From assembly GCF_004358345.1 (NCBI RefSeq), contig NZ_CP037952.1:3162001-3226000 (forward strand): a stretch of DNA of 64,000 nt. Direction: 5' to 3'. This stretch comes from Parashewanella spongiae. GTDB taxonomy: Bacteria; Pseudomonadota; Gammaproteobacteria; Enterobacterales; Shewanellaceae. The position numbers were made by a program, and so were the translations under genes. The notes below the pieces were generated by a model, which was not told the origin of the DNA, did not search any database, and saw only the letters and a program-made list of their open reading frames with translations. This document shows positions 27,624 through 36,921 of the stretch, in pieces (the stretch's first letter is position 1; the number at the start of each line of letters is the position of its first letter).

Positions 27624-29615
27624 ATGGCCAAAAGTCAGTTTTCAGCATCACCCCGACCATTAACTGCTAAAATTGATAGCAAAGGCCCCTATATCGCCAC
27701 AAAGCTACTTTGTAAAGAAGCGATTTCTTCAACAAGTAAGCTTATTATTTCGATTGTTACTGAATCTGTTATTGATGACAACGTATTAGGGAAACCCATA
27801 AGCATAGATGTTAAATATAAAGATGAATCCCGCCAGTTTCATGGGCTTGTTCTCAGCATAGAACAAACAGAATACAGCCAAGAAAAAGAATTGTACTATT
27901 TTCAAATAGAAGCTTGTGATCCTCTGTCTTTGTTGGCATATCGAACTAATACCCAAATTTTTCAAAATTTAACGACTAAAAGAGTCATCGAAACTCTTTT
28001 AGAAGATGCTGACTTTAAAAGCTACGTTAAGCTATCAGTTTCAGGCTCTGGACAAGAGCTCGAATATTGCACACAGATGAACGAAAGCGATTTAGCATTC
28101 ATGCGTCGATTAATGTCAATGGAAGGCTGGCACTACCGTTTAGATCACACAGGTTCTAAGCCTGTTGTCATCATATCAGATTCTAATCAAGGCTTCGAAA
28201 GCACTGATAAAAGTACTTTCTATTACAGAGATGGTTCAATTGAACCAGAGCGAGTTATCGTACAATGGCATCACAAAAACCAAATCGGCACAGCGAAAAT
28301 TTCTATAGCCGATCATACCCAAGCGCTTGCTGAAGTATTTGAAAGCGATGAAAGGAAAAGCACTGCAACGGGCAACCTCACTAGCTTGACGAGTTATCAA
28401 TTTGGACAAGGTTTAAATGAAAAAAGCGTATTAAGAAACTCTGCCAAGCTACAAATGGAAGCCTTGGATGTCGAACGATTATCTTCCAGAGTGGTTTCAC
28501 GTATCGCTGTGCTTTCATGCGGCTCAAAATTTAAATTAGCCAAACATCCTATTTCTGAAACTAATCAAGAATACGTAGTAACTCAAATTACTCATAAGTT
28601 TGAACACTCCGAAACGGGTTCTCAAATTCAGTACCAAAACCAGTTTAAGTGTATTCCCCATTCAGTCACATATCGGCCTGCTTATATTTCTAAACCAACA
28701 GTCCAAGGTATACATAGCGCGACGGTTACAGGCCCGAACGGTGATGAAGTATATACAGATAAGGCCGGCCAGATTAAAGTTCAATTCCACTGGGATAAAA
28801 CCGGCACAAATGATGAAAACACTTCTTGCTGGCTGCCTGTAACCCAAGGATTTGCCAGTAAAGGTTTTGGTATGCAGTTTCTACCTAGGATTGGTGATGA
28901 GGTGCTGGTGCAATATATTGATGGTAACCCCGATCGTCCTGTAGTGGTAGGGTCAATTTATAATAAAACCAATGAAGCACCATATTCAGAAGCCACACAG
29001 TGTGGAATAAAAACTCGTACAACACCTAATGGAAGTAGTGAAAAAGGCAACGAATTAAGATTTGAAGATCAAGAAGATAAAGAAGAAGTCTATCTGCGAG
29101 CAGAAAAAGATTTGCTCCTTGAAGTTAATAATGATTCCACCACCACCATTACAGGGCTGCAAGTCACAACGGTTGAAAAAACGTTAGACATGAGCAGTAA
29201 AGAAAATCTCACATTAAAAACCGAAAAAGACCTCTTAGCGAACAGCAAAGGAACACTAACAGCTTCAGCAGATAAAGACACAATAATTGAAGCCGGCTCT
29301 AATGCAGAAATCACGGCAAAGTCTTCGATAAAAGTGGATGGGCAAGAAGTATCTATAAGCGGTAAATCAAAAATAGAACTTAAAGTCGGCGCATGCACAT
29401 TGGAAATCAGTGCCAGCGGCATAAAACTTGATGCGCCTCAAATAGAGATATCAGGCAAAGCCAAAGCTGAAATGAAAGCCGCGATGGTAACGATTGAAGG
29501 GCAAGGAAAAACAGACGTAAAAGGTGCAATGGTAACAATCGAAGGTAGCGCTATGACACAAGTTAAAGCAGGCGCGATGGTTCAAGTGAAAGGCGGAATA
29601 GCCATGGTAAATTAA
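27624..29615 (+). CDS. vgrG: T6SS spike protein VgrG (TssI)
   Basis: VgrG trimers form the puncturing tip. The 663-residue protein has the gp27-like part first (LLEDADFKSYVKLSVSGSG, SDLAFMRRLMSMEGWHYRLD). Next come the gp5-like OB fold with GPNGDEVYTDKAGQIKVQFH, ENTSCWLPVTQGFASKGFGM and FLPRIGDEVLVQYIDGNPDR, and finally a repetitive beta-helix needle (KAAMVTIEGQGKTDVKGAMV and similar). No extra effector domain follows the needle, so this is a structural VgrG carrying separate cargo. The stop overlaps the next start by one base. Confidence 0.97.
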   Translation: MAKSQFSASPRPLTAKIDSKGPYIATKLLCKEAISSTSKLIISIVTESVIDDNVLGKPISIDVKYKDESRQFHGLVLSIEQTEYSQEKELYYFQIEACDPLSLLAYRTNTQIFQNLTTKRVIETLLEDADFKSYVKLSVSGSGQELEYCTQMNESDLAFMRRLMSMEGWHYRLDHTGSKPVVIISDSNQGFESTDKSTFYYRDGSIEPERVIVQWHHKNQIGTAKISIADHTQALAEVFESDERKSTATGNLTSLTSYQFGQGLNEKSVLRNSAKLQMEALDVERLSSRVVSRIAVLSCGSKFKLAKHPISETNQEYVVTQITHKFEHSETGSQIQYQNQFKCIPHSVTYRPAYISKPTVQGIHSATVTGPNGDEVYTDKAGQIKVQFHWDKTGTNDENTSCWLPVTQGFASKGFGMQFLPRIGDEVLVQYIDGNPDRPVVVGSIYNKTNEAPYSEATQCGIKTRTTPNGSSEKGNELRFEDQEDKEEVYLRAEKDLLLEVNNDSTTTITGLQVTTVEKTLDMSSKENLTLKTEKDLLANSKGTLTASADKDTIIEAGSNAEITAKSSIKVDGQEVSISGKSKIELKVGACTLEISASGIKLDAPQIEISGKAKAEMKAAMVTIEGQGKTDVKGAMVTIEGSAMTQVKAGAMVQVKGGIAMVN

Positions 29616-30178
29616 TGAAACTACTAAAAGTACCCTATGAAAAACCACAAGACATTTTTTCTCTATATGAGCCAAAACCAGAAATAGTAAAACTGAGTGA
29701 AAATGCAGAGTCACCCTATGATTTGATCACTGAGGCATCGAAAAATTCGCTTTTTTCAGATGTGATCATATTTCTCGCCCATGGACTTCCTGTTAGAGAA
29801 GCGGTTTGGTGGGCTGCAAATTGCGCCAGTTCAAGAACCGATTGGAATGAACACGAACAAAACGCAATTAGAGCAGCAAAAGCATGGGTTCACACTCCTG
29901 ACGAAACAAGCAGGCGCTTCGCTGAAGAAATGGTTAAGTTAGCAGGCCTAGAATCAGGTGCCGGTTGGGCGGCACAAGCTGCTTTTTGGAGTGGTGGAAG
30001 TATGATTGAAGCTAGCGCACCAATTGTTGCACCACCAGCTTATATCTACTCTCAAGCTGTTGCAGGTTGCATAAACCTTACTGCTGTTCTTCCTGATGCT
30101 TCTCAAGCCATAGAAAGATATAAGACTTATCTAGATATAGGAATTAATATCGCATTCGGTGGAAATGGACAAAGTTAA
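29615..30178 (+). CDS. VgrG/PAAR-linked accessory protein (DUF6931-like)
   Basis: The 187-residue protein sits between vgrG and the PAAR gene, overlapping the vgrG stop by one base. It is soluble, with DVIIFLAHGLPVREAVWWAA in the middle followed by RAAKAWVHTPDETSRRFAEE. The HALPxREAVWWA-like block recalls the DUF6931 family found beside T6SS spikes. The C terminus is rich in Ala and Gly (GAGWAAQAAFWSGGS). Function is unknown. From position, an adaptor that loads PAAR or cargo on VgrG is a reasonable guess. Confidence 0.65.
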   Translation: MKLLKVPYEKPQDIFSLYEPKPEIVKLSENAESPYDLITEASKNSLFSDVIIFLAHGLPVREAVWWAANCASSRTDWNEHEQNAIRAAKAWVHTPDETSRRFAEEMVKLAGLESGAGWAAQAAFWSGGSMIEASAPIVAPPAYIYSQAVAGCINLTAVLPDASQAIERYKTYLDIGINIAFGGNGQS

Positions 30179-30220
30179 TGACACCTTAACCTCTAATTTT
30201 AAAAAACTATAGGAATTTAA

Positions 30221-30517
30221 ATGTTTCCAGCAGCAAGAGCAACTGACATGCACGTTTGCCCAATGCAAACACCCGCAATTGTACCAATACCACATGTTGG
30301 AGGGCCGCTGCTTCCCATGCCTTCAACGGTATTAATTGGTAACTTACCTGCGGCTACAATGGGGCAAATGGCAGTATGCGTTGGACCGCCTGATAGCGTA
30401 ATAAAAGGTAGTGGTACAGTACTATTCGGTAATATGCCTGCTGTAAGAATGCTAGACTCAACGGCACATGGTGGAACAATTATTTTAGGCTGGCCAACGG
30501 TTTTAGTTGGTGGTTAA
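30221..30517 (+). CDS. T6SS PAAR-repeat spike tip protein
   Basis: PAAR proteins sharpen the VgrG tip and bind a metal ion. The 98-residue protein starts MFPAARATDMHVCPM and has the usual pattern of PAAR-like turns: IPHVGGPLLPMPSTVLIGNL, PAATMGQMAVCVGPPDSVIK, and a final DSTAHGGTIILGWPTVLVGG. The conserved His and Cys residues for metal binding are present. There is no C-terminal toxin domain. Confidence 0.93.
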   Translation: MFPAARATDMHVCPMQTPAIVPIPHVGGPLLPMPSTVLIGNLPAATMGQMAVCVGPPDSVIKGSGTVLFGNMPAVRMLDSTAHGGTIILGWPTVLVGG

Positions 30518-30547
30518 TTCGGAGATACCAAACTCTCCTGTTTTAAC

Positions 30548-30805
30548 TCAGCCAGTCAGTCGCTTTTTTTGATTCCAAGGAGAGTTTGAACTGAATGTAG
30601 CGATATAAAGTTCTTCAACTTGAGTTCTTGCCCACTGCTCTTTTCGTAAAAACTTAAGAGAAGACTTAATAGACGGATCATTGCGAAAACAATTTATTTT
30701 AATTCGCTTCGCAAGACCATCCCAGCCCAAACGCTGCTCCAACTTTGTTACTACCATTTCTAACGTTATTCCATGCAATGGATTGTTCGCTTGCGTTATA
30801 GCCAT
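30548..30805 (-). CDS. VF530-family small DNA-binding protein (DUF2132)
   Basis: The protein of about 85 residues contains [40 protein letters not shown] and [20 protein letters not shown]. These match the conserved VF530 fold, a small all-helical protein known from structural genomics of Vibrio fischeri and proposed to bind DNA. The ATG at 30805 is preferred; a TTG at 30817 would add four residues. It converges on the PAAR gene and is not part of the T6SS operon. Confidence 0.85.
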   Translation of the reverse strand: MAITQANNPLHGITLEMVVTKLEQRLGWDGLAKRIKINCFRNDPSIKSSLKFLRKEQWARTQVEELYIATFSSNSPWNQKKRLTG

Positions 30806-30817
30806 TATTTTTCTCAA

Positions 30818-31558
30818 TAAATTGTGTCGAAGTTACTCGTTGCAATCAAACCGTTGAAAGCAAGAGTTTGATTTGATTCAGATCACGGAAAGAGTTATTT
30901 TAACTAACTTTGCATCGGCAAAAAAGAAGAGAAATGCATAATCCTATATAAATCGGTTGAACGCAAAATTTAACTTTAATTTATTGAAGTTAAATACAAA
31001 ATTAAACAACTCAAATTCACCCATCAGGTGAGTGTTGAACATTCATATACTTACCAAAATCACCGCTAGCTACGTTGAGATAATTTTGTGAAGTAATTTT
31101 TGCACATACATAGCTCTGAGTTGAGCATTTACGTTGCTGTCTCTGGTTTATGGCCATGTAATCGCTTGGCTGCGTATACGTTGAGACAAATCCCGCAACA
31201 GAATAAAGCGCTTCGTGGCGCTCCCTAGAAACATCAGTTGACTGCGTTCTCAAGCGTAGAAAAAATGGCTGATAATAAGGCGTAGCTTGCAGCAAGTAGT
31301 TATTCTACTTGCAAAAGTTACAACGCGGATAGCAGTCATTTTAGCAAGCTTGTGAGCGTAGAGCACTTCACTCATTGGGTGAAAGCCATGATGATAAAAT
31401 CATCATATTGCTCAAACAGTTACTCATATACTCAGCGTTCAACTGATGATTTTAGGTTGAACAGATAAATGCTCAAATAGCACAAAATTTAATCCTGAAA
31501 GATCAACAGACCCTAATGCTTTATTTATAATATAGTTAATTGGTACAAATGGTATAAG
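30818..31558. other. Gene-free repeat DNA left of the Death-fold gene
   Basis: No convincing gene is seen. It holds the left half of the MITE-like element, the 71-base direct repeat, and at about 31455-31515 a sequence similar to the right end of another MITE at 58350-58637. Confidence 0.6.
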
Positions 31559-33439
31559 CTACTTTTTTAGTTTATGCACTTGTCGCTTCAAACTGTGTGC
31601 TATTCCATTGAAATTTAAAGATATTAAAGCATCATAAAGTTGTTCTACTTTAACCCGTTCGAAATAAGGGGTAATTTTGTTAAGCAAACTCAACTTAGAA
31701 AAAGGAATTAATCTTCCATTTTCATCTTTCACATTCATATATACTGCTATTTTAACTAATTCTTCGGTCTTCATGTCAACAAAAATTTGAGTAAACTGTT
31801 CCTTACCAAGTGAAATGGCTTGGAGTTTCCAATTAGGATTTTGATCAGCAACACTTGGATATTGTGTTCTTGTTTGTGGATTTATGCCTTGTGGGTATTG
31901 AGCTTCAATACCCTCTGCAACTCCGTTAATTCCGTACTTTCTAAGTTGAAGGGTTAGTGTATGCCAGCTTTTTGGAGATACAAGATTTCGCTCATCACCA
32001 TTAATCCAAGCATCTAAAATATATAACAATTTGAGACCTTGAGGGTATCGAGAAATTTGTGATATAGGAATACCAAGCGAACTCCCGAAGGTTTGAAAAT
32101 TAACAATCTCATCGAGTAAAACTGATAGTCGCCCTAAATCAGTAGATTGAATAATCGCATTAGATGCCCGTTTTGGAGTAACTGCATCATCAACCTGCCT
32201 CACATTAGGAGCTGTATGTGATTCTCTTGTAGTTGAAAATGGCTGAGACTGTGTTCGTGGAACAATAGCCTTATTAACAGAACCATGAGGTTCGACATTT
32301 TGCATATGACTGGCTGTTTGACTCTGTTGCTCTGTTGCATATTCTCTACACAATCGTTCAAGTTTTTGTACTTTACCGCCTTCACCAATTTCTTGTAGTT
32401 TTTTCTTCAAATTTTTTAAGTTAAAACGTAGGCGATCAGAACCATATGACCCAACTTTCCATGCGTGAGGCATCCGTGTTGAAAGGTGTTCGAAATTGTT
32501 CGATACATAGGCATGCCCCACCATCCCAATTGCATTACACAATTTTGCACAACATTCATTCGAAAGACCATTAATAATCGTTCTAGCAATACTTTCTAAC
32601 TTAAAATCATCCTTAACATCCCTTTCTAGTAAACCTTTTAATTGACTATCCTCTAATTCGTTAAGAGTTACGCTTGGCTTTGCTAGGGTTAAGGGTACTT
32701 CGGTTTCACCTATAACGGCTGGATACTGTTTAGAAACATCTTCAGCCAAGCCCAATTGTCCGATTTTATACAAAGCTTGTGCTAAAACATTAAAACACGG
32801 ATATTTAGAGTGTGATAAAACTTGATCACAGCAATCTAACCAAGATTGAATCAAATCAAATAGATTACTTTTTTTATCAGCAATCCTTATTTGAGCTAAC
32901 CCTAGCATTGCAAAGAGTTTGCAGTAATCATCAGGGCAAAGCTGACCTATTAAGTCACTAACACGACAAAAGTCACTTGAATCTAACAAAGTATTTGATG
33001 CTTTAGGGGTGACATGTTCAGGAATTTTGGCTAGCATTTCCCCAGCTTGAATAGATTGTGTTATGTATTGAGCCAGTCTGTTTTCATCAATGCCATTAAG
33101 CGCTACTATTAAGTTACTCCATGTCGGAACTCCAGTACAATTCAATACATTATCGGCTTTGCTTAACCAGCGATTTACTACGACCACTCTAAATTTCTCA
33201 TCATCAATGTCTAATTTACTTAGTTCATCTACATTAATCCCTAAGTCAACGCCTAAAAGTAATAAAGAATCATATGGAAGTTCTCTTAATTGTTTGTGAA
33301 CTAGAGGAAAATCATTAAGTGTTAACTCTTCAACTAAGGAACTAATTCTCTCCAAATCATTAGGAGCCTTAGATGCTGAGCTAGTTTGCTCTCCTGCATA
33401 AGGCATAAAGCGATCTGAACCATAAGCTGATACTGACAT
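31559..33439 (-). CDS. Protein with several tandem Death-domain-like modules
   Basis: The protein of about 626 residues contains repeated blocks of about 80 residues with the Death-domain pattern. In the first, LLLLGVDLGINVDELSKLDI is followed by VVVVNRWLSKADN and PTWSNLIVALNGIDENRLAQ. A second block ends FNVLAQALYKIGQLGLAEDV. A later one reads FGSSLGIPISQISRYPQGLK, then LYILDAWINGDE and WHTLTLQLRKYGINGVAEGI. A middle block and a C-terminal block are more diverged. Death domains are six-helix protein-interaction modules of eukaryotic apoptosis and immune signalling, and are sporadic in bacteria. No enzyme domain or signal peptide is visible. The ATG at 33439 has GGAG 8 bases upstream. It sits between halves of a MITE and next to T6SS genes, so an effector role is possible but unproven. 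Confidence 0.75.
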   Translation of the reverse strand: MSVSAYGSDRFMPYAGEQTSSASKAPNDLERISSLVEELTLNDFPLVHKQLRELPYDSLLLLGVDLGINVDELSKLDIDDEKFRVVVVNRWLSKADNVLNCTGVPTWSNLIVALNGIDENRLAQYITQSIQAGEMLAKIPEHVTPKASNTLLDSSDFCRVSDLIGQLCPDDYCKLFAMLGLAQIRIADKKSNLFDLIQSWLDCCDQVLSHSKYPCFNVLAQALYKIGQLGLAEDVSKQYPAVIGETEVPLTLAKPSVTLNELEDSQLKGLLERDVKDDFKLESIARTIINGLSNECCAKLCNAIGMVGHAYVSNNFEHLSTRMPHAWKVGSYGSDRLRFNLKNLKKKLQEIGEGGKVQKLERLCREYATEQQSQTASHMQNVEPHGSVNKAIVPRTQSQPFSTTRESHTAPNVRQVDDAVTPKRASNAIIQSTDLGRLSVLLDEIVNFQTFGSSLGIPISQISRYPQGLKLLYILDAWINGDERNLVSPKSWHTLTLQLRKYGINGVAEGIEAQYPQGINPQTRTQYPSVADQNPNWKLQAISLGKEQFTQIFVDMKTEELVKIAVYMNVKDENGRLIPFSKLSLLNKITPYFERVKVEQLYDALISLNFNGIAHSLKRQVHKLKK

Positions 33440-33600
33440 AGTGTCACTCCGAAACAATTTGATATTTTTCGTTCCAAATATGCATTACTCAGAGAGTAAG
33501 GCAAAGTGATAGGCTTCAAAATTGGAACGAACCAGAAAAAATTTACACAGATAACTAATCGTAATATAGAGACAATATGCTGAACCGCCCTTGAACCTAA

Positions 33601-33671
33601 AAACATCAGTTGACTGCGTTCTCAAGCGTAGAAAAAATGGCTGATAGTAAGGCGTAGCTTGCAGCAAGTAG
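33601..33671. repeat. 71-base direct repeat, right copy
   Basis: Nearly identical (one mismatch) to 31229-31299 in the same orientation; the two copies flank the Death-fold gene. Confidence 0.85.
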
Positions 33672-33865
33672 AAACGAAGTAACGACAGTTTTGTATGTCG
33701 GTAGCCACTACTTGCTGCTATTCATGCCTTGCTATCAGTAATTTTTTCTGCGTATATGAACGCTCCCAACCGATTTATTTAGATTAAACTATCCAAGGTA
33801 AAGTAAGAAAACCAGCTAGAGTAAGCATCTCAGGAGGAACTTCCTAGATGGAAGAACAACAAAGC

Positions 33866-33894
33866 AAAAAGGCTACTCAATTGAGTAGCCTTTT
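33866..33894 (-). terminator. Terminator of the tRNA-Ser gene
   Basis: The perfect palindrome AAAAGGCTACTCAATTGAGTAGCCTTTT forms a 14-base-pair arm hairpin (GGCTACTCAA / TTGAGTAGCC core) with a T run on either strand. It lies just downstream of the reverse-strand tRNA. Confidence 0.8.
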
Positions 33895-33901
33895 CTTAAT
33901 G

Positions 33902-33991
33902 TGGCGGAGGAGCAGGGATTTGAACCCTGGAACGGGATAAACCGTTGCCGGTTTTCAAGACCGGTGCATTCGACCACTCTGCCACCCCTCC
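33902..33991 (-). tRNA. tRNA-Ser (anticodon UGA)
   Basis: On the reverse strand the 90-base gene starts GGAGGGGTGGCAGAGTGGTC and ends in CTCCTCCGCCA. The acceptor arm GGAGGGG pairs with CTCCTCC, with encoded CCA. The anticodon stem-loop is CCGGTCTTGAAAACCGG with anticodon TGA. The long variable arm typical of tRNA-Ser and the T arm CAGGGTTCAAATCCCTG are present. Confidence 0.97.
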
Positions 33992-34165
33992 GAACGCCGA
34001 CAAAGATACTGATATTCAGATCCTTTGTAAACAAAAAAAACATTATTAATGGTTGAATGATTATTTAGCGTTCAAAATCTAAAGCTTAAAAAGCTAAAAA
34101 TTAAATGCCACGCCCATTCGCATTACTGAAAGGGCGTGTTTTTCACTCAGTTTATTGCCAAAATA

Positions 34166-34500
34166 TCACGCAACAAATCGGTAAGGCCTACGCCGACGTA
34201 GCGCCACAGCAAGTAACGTAACCAAGAAAATACCTCCAACAGAACCACCGCTTTTCTTTTGAGGTTTGGGTTCTGGCTCGTTTTCTGGCGGTGGAGTCGT
34301 TGTCTGAACATTATTGATTGTAACCTCAATTGTTTTGGGTGTGGGTCTTTTAAAACGACGAAGTTATCCACATCTGTATAACCTCTGTTTGGATTGCTTT
34401 TTGTGGAACCCATCAGATACGGGTAACAAATAAATGAGAAAATCTGAGGAGAAAAACGTTATTTATTGAGATAATAAGCCGACTAAAACTATTCTCAAAA
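34166..34500 (-). pseudogene. 3' remnant of a GlyGly-CTERM exported protein
   Basis: Reading upstream from a stop at 34166 on the reverse strand, the frame encodes NVQTTTPPPENEPEPKPQKK, then SGGSVGGIFLVTLLAVAL, then RRRRPYRFVA. This Pro-rich linker, Gly-Gly motif, hydrophobic helix and Arg cluster form a GlyGly-CTERM signal, the sorting tail cleaved by rhombosortase. A stop lies just upstream in this frame (before RRFKRPTPKTIEVTI), but the neighbouring frame continues as SNPNRGYTDVDNFVVLK. One indel in the TTTTAAAA tract would join them. The 5' part is missing, cut off near 34500 where the DDE transposase gene begins. I call it a broken remnant. Confidence 0.65.
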
Positions 34501-34504
34501 TAAA

Positions 34505-36010
34505 ATGCCGATACTCGACCGAACACCGCTTAACTCCTCAGACAAATTCGAACTTCTCTTAAAAACTATCGCTTGCCAAGTGCATGGTGCAGTTTCTTCT
34601 CTTTCTGATGAATTTAATGTTTCTCGTAAAGCCGTTTACTCCGCTAAATATGCGGCTCAATCGGCACTAAAGTGCCTTGTTACTACCAACGACGAATCTG
34701 ATGTCATTACATCTGTAAATGTTGACGTACCACATCTTCGCCGTTCTATTGTGGCTTTATCAATCACAGCACCTAACTCTATTCGAGCAATTGAAGAACA
34801 AATCCCACTCATTTATCCAGGCTGTAAAGTCAGTTACGGTTACATTCAAGGCGTTATCGTTGAAGCTCAAGAGCAGGCTAAGTTATTTAACGAAAAAGTG
34901 TCGCTATCAGCCATAAAGAGTGTGGCCATCGATGAGATGTTCAGCCAAGGTGACCCCGTACTTGCTGGGATAGATCTCGAAAGTGGTTATTTATTTTCAC
35001 TCTCTCACGAACAAAAGCGTGACGGTGAAACTTGGGCACGAGTTTTAGGTGAAGCTAAATCACAAGGATTATCACCTCAGCACGTCGTTAAAGATGGAGC
35101 AAAAGGAATAGCGAAAGGCGTTAGCATGAGCTTTGAACATGCAGAGCAACGTGATGATGCTTTCCATGCGTTGTATATCGTAGGTAAGGCGCTGAGAAAG
35201 GTTGAACGTCGGGCGTACTACTACATTGATAAAGAGGCTAGTTTGGAAAAAAGATTGCATAAAGATGTATTCGATACAGAGAAAAAGCAGCAGGCAATGG
35301 TTGATTTCTTAGGCGTGCAAGCGAAATGTGAGCAAGCGATTGAGCAATATGAAAGTGGAACGAAAAGCAGAAATCATCTCCACCAAGCTTTGACCAGTAT
35401 TTCCATGAAAACGGGTAGCCTCATGACGAAAAAACAGGCTGAAGCCTTGCTAACGAAGGCTGTTGATGGCTTAAAAAATACTGAGCATAAAGATGGCATC
35501 ACCGCTGCTAGATACATAAAAAATCGTTTGAAAGGACTGACATTAGCAACTCAAGCACTTCACGAAAAGTTACTGAAACTTGGCGAACTTTATCCTCAAG
35601 AATGCGTTGAAGTGGCTTGTCGCTTCTCTGAACGAAAGCGCCAATTACGAAAAGCTAAACCTTGGAAAATAGCGCGGTATCAGAAAGAATTAGTTGGCAG
35701 TTATCAGTGGTTGCGACTCCGTTTAGGCAAGAGTGCCAGCGAACTTATGCTGCAAGTGGAAGCGTTGCATCAAACTCGCCACAGAGCATCAAGTGCCATT
35801 GAAGGATTTAATGCCACTCTACGGTCTTACCTTTATGTCCGTAAAGGAGTCAATCAAGGTTTCCTCGAGTTATTTAAAGCTTGGTACAACCTTCGCTCAA
35901 GACGCTGGGGGAAACATAAAGGAACTTCATCGTATCAGAATATCACAGGGAAAAAAGTTGATGACTGGCTAACAATGCTGAATTTTCCACCTTCGGATTT
36001 ACACCACTAA
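34505..36010 (+). CDS. DDE-type transposase of unassigned family
   Basis: The 501-residue protein has an N-terminal helix-turn-helix-like part (SSLSDEFNVSRKAVYSAKYA). It then has acidic residues arranged as in DDE transposases: VAIDEMFSQGDPVLAGIDLE, VVKDGAKGIAKGV, and SAIEGFNATLRSYLYVRKGV followed by FLELFKAWYNLRSRRWGKHK. The final block, with a conserved Glu and Arg/Lys-rich tail, is typical of transposases that replicate a single IS. I could not place it in a named family. It lies next to the broken GlyGly-CTERM gene, which its insertion may have cut. Terminal inverted repeats were not resolved. Confidence 0.75.
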   Translation: MPILDRTPLNSSDKFELLLKTIACQVHGAVSSLSDEFNVSRKAVYSAKYAAQSALKCLVTTNDESDVITSVNVDVPHLRRSIVALSITAPNSIRAIEEQIPLIYPGCKVSYGYIQGVIVEAQEQAKLFNEKVSLSAIKSVAIDEMFSQGDPVLAGIDLESGYLFSLSHEQKRDGETWARVLGEAKSQGLSPQHVVKDGAKGIAKGVSMSFEHAEQRDDAFHALYIVGKALRKVERRAYYYIDKEASLEKRLHKDVFDTEKKQQAMVDFLGVQAKCEQAIEQYESGTKSRNHLHQALTSISMKTGSLMTKKQAEALLTKAVDGLKNTEHKDGITAARYIKNRLKGLTLATQALHEKLLKLGELYPQECVEVACRFSERKRQLRKAKPWKIARYQKELVGSYQWLRLRLGKSASELMLQVEALHQTRHRASSAIEGFNATLRSYLYVRKGVNQGFLELFKAWYNLRSRRWGKHKGTSSYQNITGKKVDDWLTMLNFPPSDLHH

Positions 36011-36045
36011 GCACTCACAAACTTTGTGTGATTTACGGTAGCGGT

Positions 36046-36798
36046 TCAACTGAGGTTGAGCTGGCGATCTCTCTTTGATTTGTTACCTTTAAGACCTATG
36101 TTTTGATCAGTCCTGATTTTTTTAAAAATGCCACATTCAGTGACAATTTTTCTCATGGCTTTTTGTACTCCGCCCTTATCCATTGGTTGGTTAGAGTGGC
36201 TATGTTTACTGGGGAATAACCAATTGCGATGTCGATGTGTTTGCCAATAAGCTCGAAGTGCTGCAAGCGTTCTTCGAGGAAGTGGAACCAATCGGTCTTG
36301 ACCACCTTTGCCGTCACGCACATGGACTTGCATACTGGCCTTGTCGATGTCACCGATTTGTAAATGAATGCCTTCATTGAGTCGAAGTCCTAGGCTGTAT
36401 AATGTCAACAAGAACACTTGATATCTCAGCTGCTCGGTACGACTTATTATCAAAGCGACTTCATCAACGGATAACGTATCAGGTAATCGTTTTACCTGCT
36501 GAGGTTTAACAATATCGAGCCATTGCCACTTCTTATTGAGGGTGAACGCATAAAAGAATTGCAAGCCGTTACGGTCAACCTTGACGGTGCTCCATGAGTG
36601 CGAAAGTATTAATGCATTAAAATAATCTTTGAGTTCTTGGGTACAAAGGTTATCAGGACACCGACCGAAATGGTTGGCAATGCGCCTAACGGCACGACTG
36701 TAACTGTCAATCGTTGCCTTGCGCTTGCCTTGCAGTCGTAAGTTGGTAATATGTTGTTTATATAGAAAATCAAAACGTTGTTGTTCGTAGGGTGTCAT
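36046..36798 (-). pseudogene. Truncated Xer-type recombinase of an IS91-like element, copy 1
   Basis: The first 230 or so residues are nearly identical to the recombinase encoded at 38820-39708, including the first catalytic Arg region LLTLYSLGLRLNEGIHLQIG. After GIFKKI the sequence departs and ends 23 residues later with no HxxR or catalytic Tyr, so the enzyme would be inactive. The homology breaks at about 36115, where other sequence has been joined. It marks the 5' part of a truncated IS91-like element whose outer end is at about 36921. Confidence 0.85.
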
Positions 36799-36921
36799 AA
36801 AATACTCCTCAAGTTATCCAGCCACATGGCGGTAAGAGAAGTATTACTCAGAGCTTATAATGATATGATTAATTGTTGTTTAACCGCTGTTTCTGCCGCA
36901 CAGCGGCTTCGTTCAACAAGC
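36115..36921 (-). mobile_element. Truncated IS91-like element, copy 1
   Basis: This stretch is nearly identical to the first 808 bases of the IS91-like element at 37529-39831, including the non-coding end up to GTTCAACAAGC. Its transposase part is missing. Confidence 0.75.

Larger units (their letters stand above)
30950..33776. mobile_element. MITE-like element split by a Death-fold protein gene
   Basis: The left end AAATCGGTTG (30950-30959) and the right end CAACCGATTT (33767-33776) are inverted repeats. The same ends bound a compact 247-base copy at 55395-55641 that shares both the left and the right internal sequence. Here the halves are about 2.8 kb apart with one gene between them. A 71-base direct repeat, with one mismatch, lies on both sides of that gene (31229-31299 and 33601-33671). 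This suggests that the gene was captured between copies of the element. Confidence 0.6.

Noticed and set aside
30521-30595. Inverted repeat AACTCTCC / GGAGAGTT between PAAR and the VF530-like gene as terminator
   Set aside because: The loop is about 40 bases and one arm lies inside the coding sequence, so it is too weak to call.
31017-31295. 92-residue reverse-strand open frame
   Set aside because: It lies in repeat DNA. Its beginning recurs at 33485-33667 only because of the 71-base repeat.
34147-34413. 88-residue open frame near the tRNA
   Set aside because: Its 3' part is a shifted frame of the GlyGly-CTERM tail. The meaningful reading is the other frame.
36046-36798. Integron integrase IntI
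   Set aside because: The gene is a copy of the recombinase linked to the IS91-like transposase and is truncated. No IntI-specific insertion is recognisable.
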